Below are positions 10,166 to 20,335 of a stretch of DNA of 64,000 nucleotides, piece by piece. Every line of letters begins with the position of its first letter. Position 1 is the first letter of the stretch. The notes under the pieces are model-generated. The model was not told where the DNA came from and did no database searches. It saw only the letters and a list, made by a program, of their open reading frames with translations. A program made the translations under genes and the position numbers. Origin of the DNA: Girardinichthys multiradiatus. Its lineage: Eukaryota > Chordata > Actinopteri > Cyprinodontiformes > Goodeidae. The stretch is from assembly GCF_021462225.1 (NCBI RefSeq), contig NC_061806.1, positions 4,521,234 to 4,585,233 on the forward strand. Direction: 5' to 3'.

Positions 10166-11032
10166 TTGGTACTAACTAAAGGATAATTAATTGACTACGA
10201 GGTGGACGTCGTTCTACAACACCACAGGGTCGACCCAAAACAAAAGGTATGGAGATCTATATTTATTCTCCTTTTGCCTGCTAATAGTGTAGGTGGTTTT
10301 GTGGATATCTGTTTTCTCTTAAATTTACAGTCTTGATCAGTTTTGGGTAAAATATTTGTTGGTTGAAATATTGTATTATGGTAAAGAAATGATATATTGC
10401 GTAAAAATATTTGTTGATTGACACAAGATAAATTTTAGCCGAGATACTTGAATGTTGAGGCTGTAACATACTTTTCACCGAAGATACTTAAATGATGACG
10501 GTGTTGAAGTAAATAAGTTCCGGATTTGGCAATCCAAACTCAGTCCTGACGAGGACTGGGGTATTTAGGCTGGGGTTAGGAAGGGCCTCCCCGAGGGACC
10601 GAGGACGCCTCGGTCCCTCGGGGAGTGGCCAGGGATAGGACCCCGAGACTCTGAATTGACAGGTAAGGGAAGACAGTTGAGATACTTAAAGGGTGAAACT
10701 GTAATAATAAGATTAAGTAAAAGGAATTCCAGGGAGTCAACGAAGGGTTGATTCTTAGGTATCAAACCGGGTTTAGCATCACAGCGGTTGGACCAGGAGA
10801 GATTGAAAAAGTCCCGCTGAGTGGAAGGGTTAACGGCCCTCCGCGCGCGCAACCTATATATCCTGTTGTGTTTTCGTATTTGTCTAACTGGATTTATTAT
10901 GCATATGAGTGAGAAGAGAATACAAATGAGTGGCTGCGAATGGCTGCACTTGAGTGTGAGTGACTGTAGAAGCGGTGATTATATTGCAAACTGTATTGCC
11001 ACAGAGTAAAAAAAAAAGACAAGTTGTTCAAC

Positions 11033-12350
11033 ATGGCAGGAGAGATTGATTGTCGAAGGAGGGGTAGGAATGGATGACAGGGAACCGTTAGGTAAATGGT
11101 TGAACCGAGAATATAAGAGGTATCTGAAGGATAAAGAAAGTTGGTTGATTAAAGCTGATGAGAAAGGGCGACTTGGTGGAATAAAGTGTAAAGTTGAAGC
11201 GAAAGAGCTGAAGTAGGGCCTAAGAGAGACAGAAGCACAATAAACGCTTAGACTTTTAAGAGGGGTTACACTATTGGAATCAAAAGTGCATGATTTATAT
11301 GAGAAAGCTTCTCAACAGATGACAGAAAAACAGTTTAAAAATTCTGGAAGAACACACACCATGACTACTCGTAGCCAGAGCGGTCCATCCAGATTTCAAT
11401 GTCCGTTGTTAACCTCATCTGTTGGAATGACAAAATATGTCCCTTTTTCATTGGGAGATGTACAGGCGTTAGTGGATAAGTTGCCACCTATTGCAGGATG
11501 CATGACACTGGCCTTGGGTGACTTTAGAGCAATTTTGGGACGATCTGTGCGTCCCTCGGTGGCTAGGGAGATAGAACAGAATGCTGATTGCTGTAAGGAC
11601 CCTGATGACACACCCCTGACACGTGTAATGACAGCCCTATGAAGGCCATAAGAAATCAGTATCCGCCCCCGTTGCAGTCCCTCAATTTGATTGGGACCCT
11701 AATCAGCATCCTAAAGAACACATTAGTGCTGCAGTGGACAAGTGGATGAGACACACAGGAGTTAATCCTAAGGGTGACGGGACAGAATGGGACAGCTGTT
11801 TAAAAATCCATATTAAAGGAGTTCCTGTTGACATGTGTCAAAAGATGAAAAATAATCCTGATTTGCAGGGAGCAGACTTCACAAAGTGGGAAAAACATTT
11901 AATTCACCATTTACATACAGCTCAGGAGGCAGAGAAAAAGAAAAGAGGAGAAAGAGCAGCTACAGAATCAGCTCCTTAAATTACAGCTGCAAGAGGCCAA
12001 AGAGAAATTAAATAAGAGAAAAAGTGATATAACTGAAAATGTAATGTTAGCTGCAGCTCAAGCTGTTCTTCCGGCTGTATCTGCATCTCCTGCAGCACAC
12101 ACCCCAATGTCTGTGACTGATCAGTGGCCAGGAGGGGGATTTCCCCTCCCCTCCACCCTGTCTATTTTATAATTACAGGTATACTGGCCCCGGTGGTGAA
12201 GGCGGATGGCATGTTGGTGGTCAGCTGGTCGTAGTAGATGGTGTGGAGCACCCAGAGGAAGGGGTGGAGCCAGCAGGGCACTAGGAGATGTGTGCTACAA
12301 CTGCGGTCAGTCTGGACATTGGGCACGCGCCTGCTCCACCTGGGGGTAAC
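11033..12350 (+). pseudogene. ERV gag relic (matrix/capsid/nucleocapsid)
   Basis: Gag would form the internal shell. Recognisable pieces in shifting frames are KYVPFSLGDVQALVDKLPP (about 11435-11495), a capsid-like stretch around 11734-11979 ending in a Lys/Glu-rich region, and a CCHC zinc knuckle (CYNCGQSGHWARAC) at 12292-12333. The frame breaks at 11643 and again after 11979, and the start is uncertain because the first ATG (11033) soon meets a stop. The leader from 10166 to about 11030 is non-coding. Confidence 0.75.
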
Positions 12351-12374
12351 AGCAGGGAGTAACGGTCCCCCCTA

Positions 12375-12905
12375 ATGCAGGTATGGCACCTCTACCACCC
12401 CAGCAGGGCCAGTATCCACAGATGGGTGGACACCCGTCTTACGGCCCATACTGACACCCCTGAGGAGGACCAAGGCAGCGTGGTCACAGCAGACCCCATG
12501 TTGCCTGCAAAGGTGGGAGAGAACTGTCTGAATTTTTTAGTGGACACTGGAGCTACTTATTCCACCATAACACAGCAACCTCCTACACCACTGCTCTCTA
12601 CTAAGACTGTTTCTCTGATGGGCTTCTCAGGGGCTGCACAAATTCTGCCTGTGACTGTACCACTTCCTGTTCAGACTGGGACTCAGAGTGTAACTCACCC
12701 TTTTGTGTGTTCACCCAGCACACCTGTTAATTTGCTGGGCAGAGACTTATTAGTGAAGCTGGGAGCATCAGTGCTGTGTGGTACAGATGGGTTAACGGTA
12801 ACTTTTCCAGATGGTCCCTCTTTAGCATGTGGACAAATGCTTCAGCATGGACAATATCTTTTACAGCCAGTTGCAGAGGAATATGCAGATACTGGGGACT
12901 GCTGA
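12375..12905 (+). pseudogene. ERV aspartic protease region
   Basis: Would cleave the Gag-Pol polyprotein. The retroviral protease active site LVDTGAT is intact, with D57 of this 176-codon stretch as the catalytic residue. The downstream conserved NLLGRDLL (retropepsin GRD/GRN motif) is also present. The stretch is open, but it is cut off from gag and pol by frame changes and ends at 12905, before the RT. The first 35 or so residues are probably nucleocapsid/linker. Confidence 0.8.
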
Positions 12906-14600
12906 CCACACCTTCTCCATGCAGCATCTTCTCTGTGTATCAGCTGTGGAAACCCTGGATTCAAAGTCTCTGCCCCTACACCTCTCCATCTGACCCACCC
13001 CATGTCACTCTGTTCTACGACCGTTGTCACACTGAATGGTACCAAGATTTGTTTAATGAAACAGTAGAAGGTAGGACATGGTTAATTTCATCCAGAAAAA
13101 ATGTATGTGGCTCCTGGGTGTGTGGCTGCAACAGTTGATTTAACACCTAACCAAGCAGAATGGTATTTAATGTCAGATGAAGCTGTTCCTCATGTTTCTC
13201 TTTCTTTGCATCCTGAGCATCAAGCTAAGGAATTGGGAGGAGTGATAAAGCACTCTCTGGCAGCTGGGGACTGGCAGGACACCTCAGTCACCAACTTATG
13301 GTATTCTAAAAGCACAGACACATACTGTAGAAATGTACAGCTACTGATGAAGTTCTGTTGCAGCATGAGATGCTCATACATCATCCTGGAAGAGAAAAAA
13401 CAGATCATCCCAAAGATGCAGCTCTTTTGCAGAGCCTATCTTATCAGTTATGGGCTGAAGGGCCCACAGATGTAGGATTAACCCCCTGCGCCCCAGTTTC
13501 TTTTCAGGTTGCATCTCCCTCGCTTATTTGGGTTCCACAGTATCCGCCCAAAAACTAAGCTCAGGAAGGCATCAGAGACACCATTGAAGGCCTGATGGCA
13601 GCAGGTGTGTTAGAAACCTCAGCCTCATCATGGAAAACACCCATCCTTCCTGTAGAGAAAAAAGGTACTGGAAAATACCGCATGGCACATGATTTAAAAG
13701 CAATAAATTCAGTTCTGGTGACTCCTATTGTTCCTGTCCCAAATCCCTATGTTGCTCTCTCCAACCTTGAACCTTCACATCAGGGGTACACATATATTGA
13801 TCTAGCTAATGCTTTTTCTGTTTGCCATTAGCAGAGGAGTGCAGAGACATTTTTTCTTTCACCTATTGTGGGGAGCAGCTGTGCTACACCCGTCTGCCAC
13901 AAGGGTTCGCCCTTTCCCCAAGTATATTTAACCAGGTTTTGAAAGATGTGTTACAGACTAGCCCCCTACCACAGAACGTGACTCTAATTCAGTATGTGGA
14001 CGACGTACTACTGGCAGCATCCATAGCGGAGCTCTGTTTGCAATCTACAGAACTCGTGCAACGACATCTGCATAAACATGGATTCAAGGTCAGTAAAAAT
14101 AAACTACAAATAGCAAGGAAGCAAGTTTCCTTCCTGGGCGGAGTTATTACCGCAAGAAACACGAGCATGTCAGGTTCACATAAGCAACGTATTTTAACAC
14201 ACCCTAAACCTCTTAGGTTGAAAGACATGCTGTCATTTTTGGGCCTTACAGGCTACAGCAGGAACTACATCCCAGGTAACACCGATCTCACACAGCCCCT
14301 CAGAGACCTAGTCAGAGAACAGGGCATGCAAAATCTCAACAATGTCCTTAATTGGACACAGGAAGCGGAGGAAGCCTTTATTGCGTTAAAGCAGCTTCTC
14401 TCCAACGCGCAGAACTTACGCTCCCAGACTACACCACACCATCTTATTTGGATGTTTCTGTAACAAAACTGGCAGTAAATGGAGTTTTGTTTCAGAAAAA
14501 AGGGGGAGAGAGGAGAGTGCTGATGTACATTTCAGTAATGATGGATAACATGGAAAAACGCCACCCACAATACACACAACATGCAGCAAAGGAGTGTGTC
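12906..14600 (+). pseudogene. ERV pol relic: reverse transcriptase
   Basis: Reverse transcriptase that would copy the viral RNA. The fingers/palm start at about 13595 (GVLETSASSWKTPILPVEKK, then YRMAHDLKAIN) and continue in another frame from 13822 (LPQGFALSPSIFNQ, catalytic YVDD near 13993-14004, FLGGVIT, FLGLTGYSRNYIP). At least two frame changes are needed, at about 13475-13595 and 13825. After the connection region, only a short beginning of the RNase H/tether segment is readable up to about 14600. Confidence 0.85.
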
Positions 14601-14837
14601 CTCCTGAAAGTCATCAAAAGAAAGTGGTCAGAGCCAAGGTGGACCGGTCCATTTCAGGTCACAGAGAGGACAACCCATGCAGTCAGGCTGAAGGGCAAAA
14701 TTGATACTTGGTATCACTGGAGCCAGTGTGCAGGAGCGGAACCACCTCAAAGATCCCTCTCTCAGGTCCAGGAAGATCTGAGCGAAAACACAGGAAAAGA
14801 TAATCTCACTTCTCTCACCCAAGAAGGGGCAGAATAA
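14600..14837 (+). pseudogene. ERV integrase C-terminal remnant
   Basis: The open frame runs straight from the RNase H-proximal region into a segment typical of gammaretroviral integrase C-termini (RWTGPFQVTERTTHAVRLKG, then WYHWSQCAGAEPP). The catalytic DDE core and zinc-binding domain are absent. This points to an internal deletion joining RNase H and the integrase tail. Confidence 0.7.
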
Positions 14838-15037
14838 TCCCCGGGTGAGAGAAAATTAGCCCAGGGTTAGTCTGCCCTGAGAGCTGAAGACAGAAGAAGA
14901 GGCGGAAGTGATTGAGTTTCTCTCTCACTGGTAGTGAGAGTTTCCCTCTCACTCCAGAAGACACCGTTTGCGAACATTTTATATTTTATATTACATTTTG
15001 ATGTTTCTGTATCTTTTTTAGGTTATGATTTAACTTT

Positions 15038-15280
15038 GTGTGGATGACAGGCATGTTTGGACACTGGAAGGGTTTGATAATGTCTTTGATGATTTCTGTT
15101 GCAGTATTTGTAGCGATAATGGTGACCTGTGGATGTTGTTGTGTACTATGCATTTGTTCTCTGATGGTGCACCTCATCACCTCTGCAATTGAGCTGAGGG
15201 ATCCAAAGATAATGATGCCACTGTTGCAACTTGACCATAACCAGGATGAGAACTCAGAGTGTGAATTCATGGACGCATGA
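15038..15280 (+). pseudogene. ERV envelope transmembrane remnant
   Basis: An 80-codon open stretch with one long hydrophobic segment of about 30 residues (MSLMISVAVFVAIMV, then a Cys cluster CGCCCVLCIC). A hydrophilic tail follows, as at the end of a retroviral transmembrane Env subunit. The surface subunit and the fusion peptide are missing. The call rests on position (between pol and the polypurine tract) and hydrophobicity. Confidence 0.6.
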
Positions 15281-15402
15281 TAAGATGGATGCATGTATTC
15301 TTAATGATTTTCTTGTTTTACAGGTGGTACAGTAATATTTTTACTTATTTCTACTTATTCTTAGAAGGACATTTTAGATTGTGAACTCTTTTATGAGAGT
15401 TC

Positions 15403-15412
15403 AAAAGGGGGA
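15403..15412 (+). promoter_or_regulatory. ERV polypurine tract
   Basis: AAAAGGGGGA directly before the TG of the 3' LTR, the usual plus-strand primer position. Confidence 0.85.
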
Positions 15413-15413
15413 T

Positions 15414-15674
15414 TGTAGAATATAAACTATCTATGTGTGTAATGTAGAATATAAACTATCTATGTGTGTAATGTAGAATATAAACTATCTATGTGTGTAA
15501 TGTAGAATATAAACTATCTATGTGTGTAATGTAGAATATAAACTATCTATGTGTGTAATGTAGAATATAAACTATCTATGTGTGTAATGTAGAATATAAA
15601 CTATCTATGTGTGTAATGTAGAATATAAACTATCTATGTGTGTAATGTAGAATATAAACTATCTATGTGTGTAA
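15414..15674 (+). repeat. Nine-copy 29-bp tandem array at the LTR edge
   Basis: 261 bp = 9 x 29. The units start TGTAGAATATAAACTATC and appear identical. The 5' LTR has only one (9733-9761). Each unit begins with the LTR terminal TG, so the array repeats the LTR end itself. Confidence 0.93.
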
Positions 15675-16059
15675 CCTGTGTGCAGATATAGGGGAGAACA
15701 AGCTTGCTAGAAGAGAATAACCAGAAACACTCCTTATTTGGACATAAGGAACTGTTATATTGTTGCTGGGAGACATCCACAGACAGAATGATTGTGTATG
15801 TGTACTGCATAGCAGCGAGGGGTATATAAAGGTATTGTGGCGCACCTCCAAAGGAGACAACACACAGACGTTTCCAGGTAGCAGTGTAAGTGTGATGTCT
15901 CCTCTCTGAATTCAGATTGGTTTTAATAAACTTGTGGAAACGTACAACTGATCTCTGACTGAGGATTGTCCTTTGGGGTGCCAAATAAAAAGAGTCAATG
16001 AGAGGTGAGGAGTAATGTAAGAGTTAATGGACGGCCAGTAAAGTTTTCCTACCTCGACA
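15414..16059 (+). repeat. ERV 3' LTR with expanded 5' array
   Basis: 646 bp, TG...CA ends, TATA box at 15823-15830. It equals the 5' LTR plus eight extra copies of a 29-bp unit at its 5' edge. Confidence 0.92.
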
Positions 16060-16063
16060 GAAG

Positions 16064-16453
16064 ACGGCATGGGCGGAGCTGCAGCGAGCCTGGCAGACAG
16101 TGCTGTGGCAGATGAAGATGCGGGCTTACTAGCTGCAGCCCTCTCGTAGGCTGGCTGGGAAACCACCTCCTCACCAGCCGAACCACAGGAAGGCGCCCCA
16201 CGCCGGCGTTTCTTGCGGCGGGAAGAGGGCGAGGGCCTCACTGCCGGACCAGAGTACACAACCAGGGGAGCTGGCGGAGAACGGCGAAGAAGGGGTCCTG
16301 TCCCCGGACATGGAATCCATCATAAGCCGACTGCGGCACTGACAGCCCCGCAGAACGGCGCAACGACTTCTCCGCCTCCCGAGACAGGAACGTAAAGAGG
16401 TCCATGGAGCTAGCCTGATGCTCATCCGCGAGGTCCGTTGTTGGGGGAAACAT
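16064..16453 (-). pseudogene. Unknown repeat-rich ORF, 5' portion
   Basis: Reading on the minus strand begins ATGTTTCCCCC (MFPPTTDLADEHQ...) three bases after the right LTR end. It continues through DLFTFLSREAEKSL and FHVRGQDPFFAVLRQLP, then appears to shift frame near 16260-16290. It re-enters an Arg/Ser-rich segment (SRRKKRRRGAPSCGS, KPASSSATALSARLAA) that runs to the ERV junction. After removal of the ERV it would continue into 9732-8819. The basic RRKKRRR tract could be a nuclear or nucleic-acid-binding signal. Function unknown. Confidence 0.5.
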
Positions 16454-16455
16454 TC

Positions 16456-17024
16456 TGTTATGGTTTTTGAGACATAGGACCCCAGAATGCAGACGAGCAG
16501 GCAGCGTGATGGTAAGTGAAAAAAGGTTTAATTACGAAAACTCACACTCAGCAGGAGGCAGGAACAAAACAAACGGGCAGGCAAGACAGGCATGGCACGA
16601 TCAAAAAGACAAGACTTGGTTTGCGAACAAGCCATGAGCATGAGAAATGTTTCCCCGAAGAACTGAACAGGAGTGTATATATGGAAAGTAAACCAGGTGG
16701 AGCAAGGAGACAGATTAGTTTGGGCAGGTGAACCGAATAAACTTAATTGACAGACAGAACAAAACGTGGCTGCGGCAAAAACAGAGACTCTTGAACAAAA
16801 ACTAACAGAAACTAGAAAAAACATAAAACAAAAGCATAACCAGATCCGAAAACCAAACTTGACAAAACATGAACAAGACGACAAAGCTAAAGCATGACCA
16901 AGAAAATAACAGAAGCATGATTCAAAATCTAAGAATAATAACAAAAGAACGAGTCAAAACCTTAACTGTGAAAAACATAAGAAAAAACCAGAAACCAAAA
17001 CCCAAACAACCCCAAATCATAACA
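16456..17024 (-). repeat. Right LTR (5' LTR of the minus-strand element)
   Basis: 569 bp with TG...CA ends, followed by the TSD CCCAA. A minus-strand TATA-like run (CCATATATACAC) at about 16671-16684 suggests the promoter for the downstream ORF. Confidence 0.75.
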
Positions 17025-17178
17025 CCCAAAGGTGTTCAAGAAGGTTGAGGTCAGGACTTTTGAGCTTAATTCAGTGGTTCTAAACTTTTTAGTTCAAGCA
17101 CTCCAACTCCACCTAAACAAGACCAGAAAATATGGATCAAATTGTATATGACTACAAGTTATTATAAGCTGACGAAAA

Positions 17179-17184
17179 CACTGG
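17179..17184. repeat. Maverick target-site duplication (6 bp), left
   Basis: CACTGG, repeated exactly at 37047-37052. Six-base duplications are the rule for Maverick/Polinton insertions. Confidence 0.85.
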
Positions 17185-17186
17185 AA

Positions 17187-17395
17187 AGAGACTAAAATAC
17201 ACCCTTTAATCAAACTTTTGACAGGTGACCTTTGACCTTTAAGGGGGGTCATGGAGGACTGAGAACAGGTGGCGTGAGGGGTGTGACCGAGGGGCGTAAC
17301 CGTACATGCTGATTGGATGTCGTCATTAGGGGTGAAACCTTAAATGAACCAATTACAACCCAGGGGTGTGTTTAAGGGTGTTATTAATAATCTGT
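17187..17395 (+). repeat. Maverick left inverted terminal repeat
   Basis: Matches the reverse complement of about 36838-37046. The shared outer segment includes AAGGGGGGTCATGG, GGGCGTAACCGT and CATGCTGATTGG, then TTAAATGAACCAATTA. The left end has two extra A residues (17185-17186) outside the shared AGAGACT. Confidence 0.9.
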
Positions 17396-18329
17396 ATGTT
17401 TTTTCAGGCGTTAATACATCTAAAAAATACATGCATCCTTTATATTTTAAAGGTATACTCAACCTAATAACTTAAAACAGGACCTATTTGCTGAATATAT
17501 TAGCCGGTCTAAATCAGTTCAAAATAGAAAAGACCTAAAAGTAAATAAAGATTGTGCTTCCCTACATCGGTAGAACGAGCAAACCTTCCACTTCTGCCTC
17601 AACAGACTGGAGACCAGGAGAAAGAGGTAAGACAAATATGAGATTAACAGAAAAACTTTACGAGCCCTCGGTATACTGTTTCCAAGTTATAAATTGACTA
17701 GAGATGATATGTTTGTTTTGAATCACGAGATTCCATTTTAGGAAAAGGAATGATAATTTTAGTTACCTATAGCTTTTCTAAAACTTATTTTTTTTCATCT
17801 TAGAGCAAAGGTTATTGAGGGACTTACTGAAACAGTTAACACCAGTCAACATCACCCTCGGCCTTCTGATTCAATTTCCTGACCAAGTGTGTGACACAGG
17901 GCAATAAAGTAATTAGAACTCTCCCAACCCCCTGCTCCAAAAGAGTCAATACATAGGTTCATGAACAGGTGAGACCCCCAGGGCCTGATGTATGTCAACG
18001 TTCGCTGGTTTCACATTGCCAATACGTGCTTCTAAAAGGAAATTCTTGTTTTTTGATTTTGGTAAAGTTTATAGAGACAGCTACCCATGTCAGAGCTCAC
18101 TGAGTTATGTCCACAAGAAACAGTGCAATGAATAGCTAATATGGTAATTTGACCTCTTTTTTGCATTTCAGGGTGCTGGCAATAAAAACAGGTTTAGTTT
18201 CACAGTAGTCCCAGAGCAGAGACATCAGAGTTGCCTACAACGTCAAGCGTCAAGTCTGGTACTGCTAAAAAAAGGTTTAAACTTGTTAGACTGAAAAATA
18301 CTAGTAGAACTCTAGTTTAAACTTGTTAC
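17396..18329 (+). other. Left-arm leader with possible 5' untranslated exons
   Basis: No open frame is found. Splice-like signals are present: a candidate donor GTAAGA at about 17627, and pyrimidine-rich acceptors ending CATCTTAG (about 17803) and GCATTTCAG (about 18172). They may connect a promoter near the terminal repeat to the coding exons that begin at 18330. The exon boundaries here are guesses. Confidence 0.35.
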
Positions 18330-19898
18330 ATGGAAAATACCAGTACTGACAAGAAAAATATGTTGGTACATATTTCAGGAAACGAAGAAATTGCAGCATC
18401 TGCTTCTAATGATTCTCAGAAGTACAATGCCATCTTTAGAAGTAAGTATGCATTTTTAAGAAATCATTAAATGCATGTGAATGTTCTCTAATATTGTTTA
18501 TATATATATATTGTTTCTTTGTCTTAGAACCCACCACTGATGACCTTGAGGATTTCATCTTGACACAATCGGAATATGGTAAGTAATGTTAAGTGCAACA
18601 ATATTTTATAGTTAACGAATAAATCAGCTAACATTGAACAAATTTATAGATTTGATGAGAGAGGTAAACCCGAATGACCAAGTTGGAGGGGTCAGCGGCT
18701 GGAATCGACCTTCCCCCGACAATCAAAGTTGAGAAGGCGGATTATCTCCAAAAAAGAAAACCCGACAACATCTGAACTTTCTTCTAACAAAGAAATAAAA
18801 TCTGAATCGTTAAATACGCCTCCGCAAATTATCATCATTTCCCCTGAAAACACACCGGATAAGTTACCAGCTGCTCCCGGGCCAGAAAGTAAGCCCTAAA
18901 AACTATTTGTTTTCTTTGAGAGTGAATGTGTATTATTAGAGACTTGTTTTACACCTCAGATGAAACTGTTTACAGATTTGACAGAGAACGTACCTCTGAA
19001 AGAAACAGCAGCAGCTGATTTGATCAAGCAAACTAAAGCCGAACTTGGAATACAGCCATCACCTGTGGAGCAGCAAGGTGAGTAAAAAATAAATAAAAAG
19101 AACAATAATATGTATATTTATATATGTATTTTAAGCAAGTATAGTTCAATAAAATATCATATAAATCTGTTTACAGATGCATCCAAAGATGCGACACTGA
19201 AGCCCCCTACCAGAAGGTCACTTTTCAAAGATCAAGACAGCGTTCAACACAAACGCATCAGTCCAGTACAACAAGAAGCCAAATCTGGAGGTTTTATCGC
19301 ACAGACCCGGAGTAAGTTATAGTATTTCAGAATTCGTTTATAAACCTACAAGTAATAAAGTTATAGGAGTTCACTTCCCCCTTAAAATCTCGTTTATTTT
19401 ACAACTATTATCGTTTATTTATGAACGCTGTGCTGCGCAGCGTAAGGTAACTTTATTTTATTTTGTTTTTACAGAATATTTAACCCCAGCCAAAAGACAG
19501 CGACTCTCTGCTCTGCATACCAGAGCAACGCTTGTGAGAGCCTTAATGAGTGGTACGTTTAATTCATACCTACTGAATTAATTTGAATTCCCCCTTTTTT
19601 TCAGCTTTAATTTGTTTATTTCAATATATATTTGTTTTGTTGTTCATTCTCTTTTACAGAGGTAACGTTAATGGTTGGTGTGATGGAAATTCTTGCAGTA
19701 AGCATTTCACAGTGTATGACCTTTTTTATCTTACTCCTCAGAACATCTGTGTTAGAGGAAGAAGCTGTAAAAGCCATTATCAGAAGTTTAATGGTTCAGA
19801 CCCATCTTTTAGGACAATGTCAGGAAGGGCAGTTAGGTCTGTTCTTAGATAACTTTGTCACCTTTGAACTCAAGAAGGGTTTGGGTCATAAAACATAG
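18330..19898 (+). CDS. Seven-exon Maverick accessory gene of unknown function
   Basis: Exons: 18330-18441, 18528-18578, 18650-18888, 18976-19077, 19177-19311, 19475-19552 and 19660-19898 (ATG at 18330, TAG at the end). Six introns of 71-163 bp have GT...AG ends and mostly GTAAGT-like donors. Every intron is phase 1, and exons 2, 4, 5 and 6 are exact multiples of three. The product would be about 318 aa: an acidic start (TTDDLEDFILTQSEY), a Ser/Thr/Pro/Lys-rich middle with basic clusters (KLRRRIISKK, AKRQR), then a hydrophobic C-terminal exon (EILAVSISQCMTFFILLL) ending DNFVTFELKKGLGHKT. Exon 3 is 239 nt, one base short of frame, with a frame switch between about 18678 and 18732. This copy is therefore probably damaged there. 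I recognise no domain. It is first in the rightward arm, upstream of PolB. Confidence 0.7.
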
Positions 19899-20335
19899 GC
19901 TCTTTACAGTTGAGATAACACTGTCTTGTTCTGGTATAAATACTGTGTGTAAATAGCGTTCGGGGCTCTGTTCAACTGACTTGCTTGGTGACAGAGTCAT
20001 TCAAACGCTGAATGCCTTTGAATAAAACTTAAGACAAAGTCTGGATTTTTCTCTTCTTGTGAGTCAACTTCTCTCCACTTTGATAAGAAAATTGCACAAC
20101 TTTGGACAGATTGATTCCAGACCCGGACAGCAACGTCGCAGCAAGAAGGCCTCGCAAGCTGCACGGAACCGTCGAAATAAAGCCTCATCGTTAACGCTTC
20201 TGGCAGCATGTTAGATTCTGTTACAGAAGCAGTTTGGTGACATCAAGGTGATTTTAAACTGAAGAGATCACTGTGTTTTGTTTTTTTGTTTTTTTTTTTC
20301 TGTAGGTTTGTTTGATTTTTCTTATGCTCATATAA
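19899..20335 (+). other. 3' region of the spliced gene and PolB leader
   Basis: No ORF is supported. Polyadenylation-like AATAAA signals occur near 20022 and 20174. A pyrimidine-rich acceptor (TTTTTCTGTAG, ending about 20306) lies 30 bases before the PolB ATG. The segment around 19930-20040 (a TATAAATACT box, then AATAAAAC) resembles an LTR promoter/polyA block, but no partner repeat was found. Confidence 0.35.

Larger units (their letters stand above)
9733..16059 (+). mobile_element. Endogenous retrovirus (defective provirus), 6.3 kb
   Basis: A proviral structure in order: LTR (9733-10145), primer binding site (10148-10165), gag relic, protease, RT, a short integrase C-terminal piece, an Env transmembrane remnant, polypurine tract (15403-15412) and LTR (15414-16059). 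It is flanked by a 4-bp TSD. The YVDD RT motif, the CCHC knuckle and the integrase C-terminal tail look most like gamma/epsilon-type fish ERVs; the genus is not assigned with confidence. Multiple stops and deletions make it non-functional. It inserted into the ORF of the LTR element at 8383-17024. Confidence 0.92.
8383..17024 (-). mobile_element. LTR retrotransposon-like element carrying an unknown repeat-rich ORF, split by an ERV
   Basis: Terminal direct repeats with TG...CA ends and a 5-bp TSD identify an LTR-type insertion, transcribed on the minus strand from the right LTR. No gag, protease or RT motif is visible. The only coding content is an Arg-, Ser- and Pro-rich ORF in two pieces (16453-16064 and 9732-8819) separated by the ERV at 9733-16059. 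It looks non-autonomous. Similar ORF text is, to my recollection, a recurrent repeat in teleost genomes, but I could not check this. Confidence 0.65.

Noticed and set aside
11033..15280. A functional retrovirus
   Set aside because: gag and pol are in several frames with stops, and most of RNase H, integrase and env is absent.
15414..15674. CRISPR-like array of 29-bp repeats
   Set aside because: The units are contiguous with no spacers and begin at the LTR terminus. It is a tandem repeat in a retroviral LTR in a vertebrate genome.
18650..18888. An extra small intron inside exon 3 to repair its frame
   Set aside because: The only internal donor-like GTAAAC (after GAGAGAG) would be phase 0 and has no pyrimidine-rich acceptor downstream. 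A one-base lesion is simpler.
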